Origin: a virus
Direction: 5' to 3' (one strand)
IMG/VR virus record: IMGVR_UViG_3300010392_000309
Coordinates: 1-30,946 of that record
Length of the DNA: 30,946 nucleotides
Shown here piece after piece: positions 1 through 5,393 of the stretch. Below the pieces are notes generated by a model, which made no database searches, was not told the DNA's origin, and was given only the letters and a program-made list of their open reading frames with translations. A program made the translations under genes and the position numbers. Each line of letters opens with the position of its first letter. Position 1 is the first letter of the stretch.

Positions 1-333
1 ATTACTGGCCCAAACTTTTGGTCGATATACATTAGGGGATTCAGGGCTCTTTATTTTTATCCCTTATTATTGATCTTCGATCTATTTCTATTCCTAAATG
101 TAATGAGCTTCAACCTCTCCCCTCGTGAGCCAAACCAATTGCTCTTGCTCTTGGCCTTTAGTAAAGAAAGACTACCTACGCCGCTTTCTTATTTAGCATT
201 CGTTGTCTTAAATAAAGGTCTTGTTAAAAAGGAGTTGCTTTCTTATTGGAAAGATACGTCACACAATAACGGATATTGGAGGCCGCATTTTATTGGTGAT
301 ATGTGGTTAGATTATTTAGAGGATAAGAAATGA
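1..333 (+). CDS. Membrane-associated phage protein, 5' end cut by the window edge
   Basis: The frame is open from base 1 to the TGA at 331-333, so the true start lies outside; 110 codons are visible. The visible N-terminal part is aromatic and hydrophobic (GPNFW near residue 3, then a leucine-rich segment around residues 16-35 that could span a membrane). It is followed by a polar part with a PTPLS motif and a W-rich C-terminus ending WLDYLEDKK. I recall this general layout (GP.xW, hydrophobic helix, PTPLS) from phage proteins of unknown function, but cannot name a family with certainty. A TTG at 70 and an ATG at 103 are possible internal starts, but neither has a convincing ribosome-binding site, so the truncated reading is preferred. 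The next gene starts inside its stop codon (ATGA), which indicates translational coupling. Confidence 0.65.
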   Translation: MTGPNFWSIYIRGFRALYFYPLLLIFDLFLFLNVMSFNLSPREPNQLLLLLAFSKERLPTPLSYLAFVVLNKGLVKKELLSYWKDTSHNNGYWRPHFIGDMWLDYLEDKK

Positions 334-527
334 AAAGCCTAAAACAAAAACTTAAAGATGGTTATTTTATCTGTTTTGATTGTGCCAAAAAACATGGCGC
401 TAAATCAACTGGACCTAACACCTGTTCAAGTCAGAAATGCTCAGTATGTGAAGAGATAAAAACTTGTAATGCTGTTACTGATTGGCATTGGCCCAAGGAT
501 CTTAAGATAGGTTATGTGTGGGATTGA
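330..527 (+). CDS. Small Cys-rich (zinc-ribbon-like) protein
   Basis: A 65-residue protein with two CxxC knuckles, C15-x2-C18 and C37-x2-C40, plus C32 and C46, followed by a DWHWP segment. The paired CxxC spacing suggests a single structural zinc site of the zinc-ribbon kind. Small proteins of this form are common in phage accessory operons, and no specific function can be assigned. The start ATG overlaps the preceding stop and has GAGGA about 8 nt upstream. The TGA at 525-527 overlaps the ATG of the next gene. Confidence 0.7.
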   Translation: MKSLKQKLKDGYFICFDCAKKHGAKSTGPNTCSSQKCSVCEEIKTCNAVTDWHWPKDLKIGYVWD

Positions 528-763
528 TGTTTATTAAAGGCTATTGGAAACACAAAAGATTTTTAGATGTGTTTATTCAGGTACTAAGCGTGAGTTATGT
601 AGGTCCAGAATATACAAAGCTTAAAGTCCTCTGGTGGAATGAGAATAAGCATGGCGAGCCTTTTGTTATATTTTATGAGCCTCAAACTATTAAAATAACC
701 AAAGAAGAGAATGAGAATTGGGAGATGCTCTGCCCATCAATAGTGACAAAAAACGTCACTTAA
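527..763 (+). CDS. Small hypothetical protein
   Basis: A 78-residue protein from ATG 527, which overlaps the previous stop (TGATG) and so is probably translated by re-initiation. A GTG at 518 would add three residues, but the coupled ATG is preferred. The sequence is rich in aromatic residues (GYW, VLWWNENKHGEPFVIFYEP) and looks like a small beta-rich domain. No family recognised. A short perfect dyad (742-760) overlaps the last codons. Confidence 0.6.
   Translation: MFIKGYWKHKRFLDVFIQVLSVSYVGPEYTKLKVLWWNENKHGEPFVIFYEPQTIKITKEENENWEMLCPSIVTKNVT
742..760. repeat. 6-bp inverted repeat with 7-nt loop
   Basis: AGTGAC (742-747) and GTCACT (755-760) are perfect inverted arms around AAAAAAC. The dyad lies over the end of the 527-763 gene and precedes an 81-nt stretch with no supported gene. 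It lacks a following T-run, so it is not a typical intrinsic terminator. It could be a weak mRNA hairpin or an operator half-site pair, or chance. Confidence 0.35.
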
Positions 764-830
764 AAGAAATAGTTACATTTCATGAAATAAATGTTGATAA
801 GTTGGTTTGTTCTGTTATTGTGGTTTCAAC

Positions 831-847
831 AAAGGCGGTAACCAATG
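831..847 (+). promoter_or_regulatory. Repeated translation-start cassette, copy 1 (AAAGGCGGTAACCAATG)
   Basis: Ribosome-binding site plus ATG for the gene at 845. It shares 15 of 17 positions with the cassettes at 1187 and 1414. AAGGCGGT differs from the ideal AAGGAGGT by one base. The 14 nt from 832 to 845 are complementary to the terminator loop at 1735-1748 with one mismatch. Confidence 0.75.
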
Positions 848-1204
848 TCACAAAATACTCTAAACTACTTAATGTCAAAAAAAGTTCCAATGATGAGAAA
901 TACCAAGACTGGCGAATGGGCCAAGCTTAGTCTCACGTGCAAGGCAAACAACCATTACTATGCAAACGGAAAGAAGATTTGCATGAACATGGTTTATCAA
1001 TTAATCGGTGAAAACATGGTCGAGGGATTAGAGAAAGGCGTAATTAGTAAAGAAAAAAGAATAAAGTCACTAGATAATGCTGTTAAGGCGCTACAGGAGC
1101 TAATAGATAGTTATCCTATGAGCCGTGGAAAGTATGAAAAAATAGCAGCTGTAAGATCTTATTTAAGAACAGAATCAAGAAATTTAAAAGGCGGTAACAA
1201 ATGA
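845..1204 (+). CDS. Hypothetical protein with helical C-terminal half
   Basis: A 119-residue protein. The start at ATG 845 is chosen because the AAAGGCGGTAA cassette sits just upstream; an alternative in-frame ATG at 872 lacks one. Residues around 25-60 contain a short segment with two Cys (LTCKANNHYYANGKKICMN). The C-terminal half is rich in Lys, Glu and Leu and is probably helical (KEKRIKSLDNAVKALQELID). Its last codons, encoding KGGNK, double as the ribosome-binding site of the next gene, and the TGA overlaps the next ATG. Family not recognised. A competing frame (718-930) overlaps it but has no start signal. Confidence 0.65.
   Translation: MSQNTLNYLMSKKVPMMRNTKTGEWAKLSLTCKANNHYYANGKKICMNMVYQLIGENMVEGLEKGVISKEKRIKSLDNAVKALQELIDSYPMSRGKYEKIAAVRSYLRTESRNLKGGNK
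1187..1203 (+). promoter_or_regulatory. Repeated translation-start cassette, copy 2 (AAAGGCGGTAACAAATG)
   Basis: Ribosome-binding site plus ATG for the gene at 1201. Bases 1188-1201 (AAGGCGGTAACAAA) are the exact reverse complement of the terminator loop segment 1735-1748, reaching the first base of the start codon. It is encoded inside the last codons of the preceding gene. Confidence 0.8.
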
Positions 1205-1431
1205 ATCCAGTTCTAAAGCTCAGAAGAAATGAAATCAAAAAAATAGAAAAAAAATTAAAAGAAGAAATATTCTGGTCCGAACAATTAAGAGTTAACGACA
1301 GCAGAAAAGAAATAAGCAATTTTGCAAAGCAACAAATAAATGACCTTGAGCTTAACCTGGATTGCATGAAGAAAGAATATGAGTTTTTAAAAACTGAACT
1401 AAGAATATATAACAAAGGCGGTAAACAATGA
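1201..1431 (+). CDS. Small coiled-coil protein
   Basis: A 76-residue protein that is almost entirely charged and helical: NEIKKIEKKLKEEI, then a middle heptad-like stretch and MKKEYEFLKTELR. It is probably a coiled coil over residues 8-70. No enzyme motif is visible. The start is fixed by the second AAAGGCGGTAA cassette, and the ATG overlaps the upstream TGA. Its own last residues (NKGGKQ) encode the third cassette. Function unknown; a small regulatory or host-interacting protein is possible but is inference. Confidence 0.65.
   Translation: MNPVLKLRRNEIKKIEKKLKEEIFWSEQLRVNDSRKEISNFAKQQINDLELNLDCMKKEYEFLKTELRIYNKGGKQ
1414..1430 (+). promoter_or_regulatory. Repeated translation-start cassette, copy 3 (AAAGGCGGTAAACAATG)
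   Basis: Ribosome-binding site plus ATG for the gene at 1428. Ten consecutive bases (1415-1424, AAGGCGGTAA) are complementary to the terminator loop at 1739-1748. Two mismatches follow in the 14-nt window, or a single bulged A restores pairing for the next three bases. Confidence 0.75.
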
Positions 1432-1658
1432 TAGTTAAAAAAAGAACAATCAACAAAGCAGTGTTTTATTTAATGTTGATCGAGACCAGAGAGGGTTTTG
1501 ATTTTGTGGTGGACGGCCCTAATTGGTGTTCTGGCCATCTTAGGGCTCTTTATGAGTGGTCTGAGCCTGAGATTACAGAATACTTTGAAAAGGGTGATTT
1601 ATTAGCAGATGTTCAGAGCGCATGGGAAGCTCATTACGAGCGTATTATTGGATGTTGA
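1428..1658 (+). CDS. Small hypothetical protein
   Basis: A 76-residue acidic protein with mixed beta/alpha character (FYLMLIETREGFDFVVDG) and a conserved-looking segment with several Trp (PNWCSGHLRALYEWSEPE). It does not match a family I can name. The start uses the third AAAGGCGGTAA cassette. It is the last gene of the early-looking run that begins before the window. Its TGA stop (1656-1658) lies inside the -35 box of the promoter at 1655. Confidence 0.65.
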   Translation: MIVKKRTINKAVFYLMLIETREGFDFVVDGPNWCSGHLRALYEWSEPEITEYFEKGDLLADVQSAWEAHYERIIGC

Positions 1659-1682
1659 CTTTATTTTTGATAATACTATACT
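1655..1682 (+). promoter_or_regulatory. Sigma70-type promoter
   Basis: TTGACT (1655-1660) and TATACT (1677-1682) are separated by 16 bp. Each hexamer differs from consensus by one base (TTGACA, TATAAT). The predicted start is about 1689-1690, immediately 5' of a hairpin and 30-odd nt before a strong terminator. This is the best promoter match I saw in the window. Confidence 0.65.
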
Positions 1683-1688
1683 TCATTT

Positions 1689-1770
1689 AAGGGAGTAATC
1701 TCTTTAGTTGTATGGTTATAGCCCCACTAGTCTCTTTGTTACCGCCTTGAAACTAGTGGGGTTTCTTTTT
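1689..1770 (+). ncRNA. Candidate phage small RNA / attenuated leader with antisense terminator loop
   Basis: The predicted transcript is about 80 nt. It starts with a hairpin: AAGGGAG (1689-1695) against CTCTTT (1700-1705), with two G.U pairs and the loop TAAT. A single-stranded linker follows, then the terminator hairpin 1722-1761 and its T-run. The 20-nt terminator loop (1732-1751) holds TTTGTTACCGCCTT at 1735-1748. This is fully complementary to the ribosome-binding site of the gene at 1201 and nearly so to those at 845 and 1428. A 5' hairpin, an open seed region and an intrinsic terminator form the usual outline of bacterial trans-acting sRNAs. The alternative is a cis attenuator for the gene at 1780, or the 3' end of the upstream operon mRNA. 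The RNA itself is inferred. Confidence 0.6.
1722..1770 (+). terminator. Intrinsic terminator with 10-bp perfect stem
   Basis: CCCCACTAGT (1722-1731) pairs perfectly with ACTAGTGGGG (1752-1761) and is followed by TTTCTTTTT (1762-1770). The loop is unusually long at 20 nt and carries the antisense sequence described for the candidate RNA. It lies between the gene ending at 1658 and the GTG start at 1780. Confidence 0.85.
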
Positions 1771-1779
1771 GAGGGACGA

Positions 1780-2037
1780 GTGAAATATTTAAAAAGAAGA
1801 GAAGATCAAAACGGCAAGCTTATTGAGCATGATGAAAGGCAAGTGGACCTAAGCCAGTTTCCTGACTGGTATCAAGAATGGAGAGAGCTGCATGCAAGCG
1901 GTGACCTAGCTGGTGCAATGGAGCTACTTGCAGAGGTAGCAGTTGCAGAGCCTAAGAAAAGAAAAAGAGCTAAAAGAGTTAGAGGGCTAAATGCGCTAAG
2001 AAGAAAAGCCCTAGATGCTGCTAAAAAGTCTTGTTGA
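1780..2037 (+). CDS. Small basic-tailed hypothetical protein
   Basis: An 85-residue protein from GTG 1780. This start is chosen because GAGG (1771-1774) sits 5 nt upstream and because an upstream in-frame TTG at 1708 would force translation through the terminator hairpin. The N-terminal half is polar and acidic with Trp (FPDWYQEWRELHASGDL). The C-terminal third is strongly basic (KKRKRAKRVRG), which suggests nucleic-acid contact; this is inference. The gene sits 9 nt after the T-run, so any transcript from 1655 must read through the terminator to reach it. Its 3' end overlaps the convergent minus-strand gene by 17 bp. Confidence 0.6.
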   Translation: MKYLKRREDQNGKLIEHDERQVDLSQFPDWYQEWRELHASGDLAGAMELLAEVAVAEPKKRKRAKRVRGLNALRRKALDAAKKSC

Positions 2038-2323
2038 ACCTACCCCTGCCATCAGTAAACTGACCTATGCTAATCTTCTTATGCACAATCTTTTCCACAA
2101 CATCTAAGTACTTCATATAATCAATCCCTGCATTGCCACATATTTCTTGCATCCATGGGTTATGCACATCTATAAGAACATCCCTTAAAGTACATGATTC
2201 ATAAAGTGTATATTTGGTTTTCTTTGGTAGCTCTGCACGCATCACTGCTGACTGCAGATCAAATAGACTTTGGGTGATGATCATCCACCACAACTTATGC
2301 TCAGGGCTTTTAAATCTAATCAT
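2021..2323 (-). CDS. Small phage protein, the only minus-strand gene
   Basis: A 100-residue protein from ATG at 2323 to TAG at 2021. It begins with an EHKLWWMIITQSLFDLQSA helix. A central WMQEICGNAGIDYMKYLDVV stretch follows, resembling the aromatic-Cys-x-AG-[IL]-[DP] pattern I recall from small phage proteins of unknown function. This similarity is from memory and unverified. The minus orientation against an otherwise + strand module, and a possible promoter of its own, give it the look of an independently expressed accessory gene. It is divergent from the phosphoesterase gene across a 102-bp region with a tandem repeat, so a role as regulator is possible but unproven. Confidence 0.65.
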   Translation of the reverse strand: MIRFKSPEHKLWWMIITQSLFDLQSAVMRAELPKKTKYTLYESCTLRDVLIDVHNPWMQEICGNAGIDYMKYLDVVEKIVHKKISIGQFTDGRGRFNKTF

Positions 2324-2330
2324 TAGTCTT

Positions 2331-2359
2331 ATCGCATAATAGCAGAATCAATATGTCAA
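2331..2359 (-). promoter_or_regulatory. Possible minus-strand promoter (good -35, weak -10)
   Basis: On the minus strand TTGACA (2359-2354) is a perfect -35 box. With a 17-bp spacer the -10 would be TGCGAT (2336-2331), which matches the consensus at only three positions. If used, transcription would start very near the ATG at 2323, giving an almost leaderless mRNA. Confidence 0.3.
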
Positions 2360-2374
2360 CACACCAAAGTCTAG

Positions 2375-2411
2375 AAACCACAAATTAGGTTATATAAACC
2401 ACAAATTAGGT
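2375..2411. repeat. Tandem 16-bp direct repeat, 21-bp period (operator-like)
   Basis: AAACCACAAATTAGGT occurs at 2375-2390 and again, perfectly, at 2396-2411, separated by TATAT. The 21-bp period is two helical turns, so both copies face the same side of the DNA. Each copy contains a loose ACC-N8-GGT dyad. The pair lies in the divergent region between the minus-strand gene (start 2323) and the phosphoesterase (start 2426), which suits a repressor or activator site. Confidence 0.7.
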
Positions 2412-2425
2412 GCTTTGATAAGTGT

Positions 2426-3145
2426 GTGAAATATGAATCCATTATCTGCATATCGGACTTACAGATCCCTTTTCACCATCCAGATTCATTTGAATTTTTA
2501 CTCGCTATTAAAAAACGCTTTTGGATAAACAGTAAAAAGTCTTTATGTATTAACCAGGGTGATGAGGTTGATCAGTACAAGCTTAGTAAATACATAAGCA
2601 GTCCCGATGCTATGTCAGCAGGTATGGAATACACAGTAAGCTTAATGCACTTAAAAGAACTGTGGGATCTATTCCCAGAGCAGAAGATATGTATATCTAA
2701 TCACACATGGCGCATTTTTAATAAAGCAATGGCAGCAGGAATACCAAGAGCGTTCTTAAGAGAGATCAGTGACTTTATGCAAGCGCCTAAAGGTGTTGAG
2801 TGGAGACATAAGTGGAAAATAGACAACATTATATTTGAGCATGGAGAAAATGTATCAGGGCCTAACGCAGCTTTAAATGCTGCTATTCAAAACGGCATGT
2901 CAACATCAATCGGACATCAGCATACCTATGGCGGGATTAGCCACATAACAAGAGAAGCTGGTCCTATATGGGGCATGAATACAGGATGCTTAATAGACAT
3001 CAATCAATATGCATTTGACTACGCCAAGAAGGCCAGAAAAAAACCAACACTAGGCACAGGTGTTATCCTTTATGGTGTGCCTTATTTTATACCGATGATA
3101 TTGCTTAAAAATGGAAAATGGAATAAGAAAATACCATGGATTTAA
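2426..3145 (+). CDS. Calcineurin-like metallophosphoesterase
   Basis: A 239-residue protein with the ordered metal-ligand motifs of the calcineurin-like phosphoesterase superfamily. These are D11-x-Q13 (normally DxH), G45-D46-x2-D49, N92-H93, H139 in FEHGEN and G163-H164-x-H166. The family hydrolyses phosphomono- or diesters with two metal ions. Phage members are found near terminase genes and are thought to act on nucleic acid or nucleotides, but the substrate here is unknown. Gln in place of the first His is the only deviation among the ligands. The start is a GTG with a poor ribosome-binding site; no in-frame ATG gives an intact first motif. Its end overlaps the next gene by 10 bp. Confidence 0.85.
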   Translation: MKYESIICISDLQIPFHHPDSFEFLLAIKKRFWINSKKSLCINQGDEVDQYKLSKYISSPDAMSAGMEYTVSLMHLKELWDLFPEQKICISNHTWRIFNKAMAAGIPRAFLREISDFMQAPKGVEWRHKWKIDNIIFEHGENVSGPNAALNAAIQNGMSTSIGHQHTYGGISHITREAGPIWGMNTGCLIDINQYAFDYAKKARKKPTLGTGVILYGVPYFIPMILLKNGKWNKKIPWI

Positions 3146-3684
3146 TATACATAGAAAAAACAAAAGAAAAGTATAGGGACGGGACTTACCTTTCAAAATA
3201 TAAATGCTATTGTGGCAAGGAATTCTTAGCGCTTGATAGGAGCATAAGAAGTAAAAGGCTTAAGTCTTGTGGTTGCATGAGAGGATCAACTGCAGCAATG
3301 AGGGCAAGATGCAGAACTCCAGGCAATGCTCTTAAAGATCCAACGGAAAGCTCTTTAAATTCAGTTTATAATAACTATTATCATTCTGCTAAAAATAAAA
3401 AACTAGAGTTTAAAATAAGCAAAGAGTTTTTCAGAAATATAACTCAGCAGCATTGTTTCTACTGTGGTGAGCCACCATCAAATAAATGTAAATACTCTAA
3501 GTGGGCAAGGTCAGCTTATATATACAATGGAATAGACAGAGTTAATAGCTCTGTCGGTTATATAGAATCAAACTGCGTACCATGCTGTAAGAAGTGTAAT
3601 TATTTAAAATCAAACAGAAGTCAGGAAGACTTTATAAAACACTTACGAAGGATTGTAGAGTGGATAAAAAAATTGTCTATTTAG
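3136..3684 (+). CDS. HNH endonuclease
   Basis: A 182-residue protein with two zinc-binding parts. Residues 24-47 hold CYCG and SCGC, the small knuckle often seen at the N-terminus of phage homing-type nucleases. Residues 107-154 form the HNH region: C107-x2-C110, GIDRVNSSVGY (131-142), N146-C147-V148-P and C151-x2-C154. The GIDRVN...NCVPCCKKCN pattern is typical of HNH nucleases of mobile or phage type, whose first catalytic residue often departs from His. The gene sits upstream of the terminases, where HNH enzymes can assist packaging cleavage, but a free-standing homing nuclease is equally plausible. The start ATG lies inside the end of the phosphoesterase gene. Confidence 0.8.
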   Translation: MDLIYIEKTKEKYRDGTYLSKYKCYCGKEFLALDRSIRSKRLKSCGCMRGSTAAMRARCRTPGNALKDPTESSLNSVYNNYYHSAKNKKLEFKISKEFFRNITQQHCFYCGEPPSNKCKYSKWARSAYIYNGIDRVNSSVGYIESNCVPCCKKCNYLKSNRSQEDFIKHLRRIVEWIKKLSI

Positions 3685-3896
3685 AATGGGAAGATCCAGA
3701 GTCTCATGATGCATGGGAGGAGTGGGATAAGTTGCCTGATAAGTTAGAGCGGATATACTCCATTGGTTTTATCATTAAAGAAACTAAAGATATGTATGTG
3801 ATGGCTTTAAATGTAGATCCAAGAAACAAGACTGCATCTTGTACAATGTTAATACCAAAGAAACTTATATTAAAGAAAAGGACTATTAAAAGATGA
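3660..3896 (+). CDS. Small phage protein of unknown function
   Basis: A 78-residue protein from GTG 3660 with GAAGGA 7 nt upstream. It opens with VYLEWEDPESHDAWEEWD. It continues with a beta-rich YSIGFIIKETKDMYVMALNV and ends in a TMLIPKKLI strand. I recall this order (acidic Trp segment, [ST]-x-G-[FW]-[LI] strand, IPK near the C-terminus) from small proteins in many phages, all without known function. It overlaps the HNH gene by 25 bp and the next gene by 4 bp, so it is part of the same operon. Confidence 0.65.
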   Translation: MDKKIVYLEWEDPESHDAWEEWDKLPDKLERIYSIGFIIKETKDMYVMALNVDPRNKTASCTMLIPKKLILKKRTIKR

Positions 3897-4099
3897 GTGA
3901 TGATAAGCTAGATCCAGGTGATATTCGTTTCATGATTCGCATGAATGATGATAATAAAGAGATAACGCTCACTGTCCAAAGTGCCATTCCATTGACACCA
4001 GAGGATTTTAAGGAAATTCTTTTGCTCTATGTAGAAGATCCTGACTTTAAGCAGGTAGATGGTCAGATACTTGAGGAGCACTATGGAGACACGCATTGA
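3893..4099 (+). CDS. Small acidic hypothetical protein
   Basis: A 68-residue acidic protein: PGDIRFMIRMNDDNKEITLTVQ suggests a beta hairpin, followed by the helix TPEDFKEILLLYVED. No motif or family recognised. The start ATG overlaps the previous stop (ATGA). The last 17 bp overlap the start of the methyltransferase gene, so the two are probably co-translated. Confidence 0.6.
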   Translation: MSDDKLDPGDIRFMIRMNDDNKEITLTVQSAIPLTPEDFKEILLLYVEDPDFKQVDGQILEEHYGDTH

Positions 4100-5393
4100 G
4101 CATGGATGTAGCTTAAATGTACTTAAAACATTGGATGATAACTCAGTAGATAGCGTAGTAACTGACCCTCCTTATGGTCTTAGCTTTATGAATAAGCACT
4201 GGGATTATGATGTACCCTCAATAGAATTATGGAAAGAAGTCTTAAGAGTGCTTAAACCAGGCGGCCATTTGTTATCTTTCGGAGGCACTCGGACTTATCA
4301 TCGCATGGTCGTAAATATTGAGGACGCAGGGTTTGAAATAAGAGACCAGATACAATGGCTTTATGGGAGTGGGTTTCCGAAGTCGCATAATATTAGTAAG
4401 GCTATTGATAAGAAGTTGGGGGTTGAGCGTGAGGTTATTGGATTAAAAAAATATCCCGATGGACAAACTTACAATGGCGGTGCTCAGTCTGGACGCTCTG
4501 GAATGATGAGCGAGGGCAAGCCCAGGGGACCAAATTTAGAAACCGCCCCAGCCACAGATCAAGCTAAAACTTGGGACGGCTACGGCACAGCCCTAAAACC
4601 CGCCAATGAGCCCATAGTCTTAGCCCGTAAACCTTTAAGTGAAAAAACCATAGTTGATAATGTTTTAAAGTGGGGAGTGGGTGGGCTTAATATTGATGCT
4701 AGTAGGGTTTCGCATAAATCCGAGGCAGACAGAGCAAGCGCTACGCCGCAAGGTAAAGTTATACGAAATAATTTTAAACCAGGCGAAAATATAAAAGGAA
4801 AAGAAACAAATAGACCTGACACCACCAAAGGCCGCTTTCCTGCAAATATAATACTAGATGAGGATGCAGCGCGGGCGCTTGATGAGCAGAGTGGGATAAG
4901 TAGCAGTAATGTTAGGCCGCCTAGTAACGATACTAATACAGGCAATGGACGGACTCATGGTAAAATGTTAGGGATAAAAACAGAGCGAGGTCACAAAGAC
5001 AAAGGCGGAGCCTCTCGTTTCTTCTATGTAGCTAAAGCCTCAAAGCGTGAGCGTAATGCTGGGTTAGAAGGTATAAAGGAAAAGAAATGTACATCTAAGC
5101 AACAAAACTCTAGCGCCAGGTATGAAAATGGAATTGCAACAAACAAAAGACCAAATGAGCCCAGCGCACAAAACCATCACCCCACAGTTAAACCAGTCAA
5201 ACTAATGCAATACCTAGTGAGACTTGTAACACCTCCAAATGGCACTGTGCTTGATCCCTTCACAGGTTCAGGCACCACAGGGATAGCGTGTAAAAAAGAG
5301 GGCTTTTCATTCATAGGCATAGAGAGAGAGGCTGAGTATTGTGAAATTGCAAAAAAAAGAATTAATGTGATACAATACCAAAGTCATGGATAG
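4083..5393 (+). CDS. DNA methyltransferase (amino-methyltransferase, beta order)
   Basis: A 436-residue protein from ATG 4083, chosen over ATG 4059 because GAGGAG (4073-4078) precedes it. Motif IV D28-P-P-Y31 lies near the N-terminus. The AdoMet-binding motif (DPFTGSGTTG, about residues 391-400) lies near the C-terminus. This is the beta-class order of N6-adenine or N4-cytosine DNA methyltransferases. The long middle part (about 150-360) is the probable target-recognition region. DPPY is usual for N6-adenine enzymes, but the base and site cannot be read from sequence. No matching restriction gene is nearby, so an orphan, self-protective or regulatory role is likely. The end overlaps the terminase small-subunit gene by 8 bp. 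Confidence 0.9.
   Translation: METRIEHGCSLNVLKTLDDNSVDSVVTDPPYGLSFMNKHWDYDVPSIELWKEVLRVLKPGGHLLSFGGTRTYHRMVVNIEDAGFEIRDQIQWLYGSGFPKSHNISKAIDKKLGVEREVIGLKKYPDGQTYNGGAQSGRSGMMSEGKPRGPNLETAPATDQAKTWDGYGTALKPANEPIVLARKPLSEKTIVDNVLKWGVGGLNIDASRVSHKSEADRASATPQGKVIRNNFKPGENIKGKETNRPDTTKGRFPANIILDEDAARALDEQSGISSSNVRPPSNDTNTGNGRTHGKMLGIKTERGHKDKGGASRFFYVAKASKRERNAGLEGIKEKKCTSKQQNSSARYENGIATNKRPNEPSAQNHHPTVKPVKLMQYLVRLVTPPNGTVLDPFTGSGTTGIACKKEGFSFIGIEREAEYCEIAKKRINVIQYQSHG

Noticed and set aside
764-800. Possible promoter ahead of the gene at 845
   Set aside because: The best pair, GTTACA with TGATAA at 17 bp spacing, has a -10 box that is far from consensus.
718-930. 70-codon + frame starting at a TTG between the genes at 527 and 845
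   Set aside because: No ribosome-binding site at its TTG. It lies inside two better-supported genes at each end, and the gene at 845 has the AAAGGCGGTAA start cassette and a longer credible protein.
1116-1415. 99-codon minus-strand frame
   Set aside because: Composition (Phe/Leu/Ser-rich) is that of the complement of Lys/Glu-rich coding sequence on +; it covers two supported + genes.
1708-1779. N-terminal extension of the gene at 1780 from a TTG at 1708
   Set aside because: The extension encodes only the terminator hairpin and its T-run. A GTG with a good GAGG site lies right after it.
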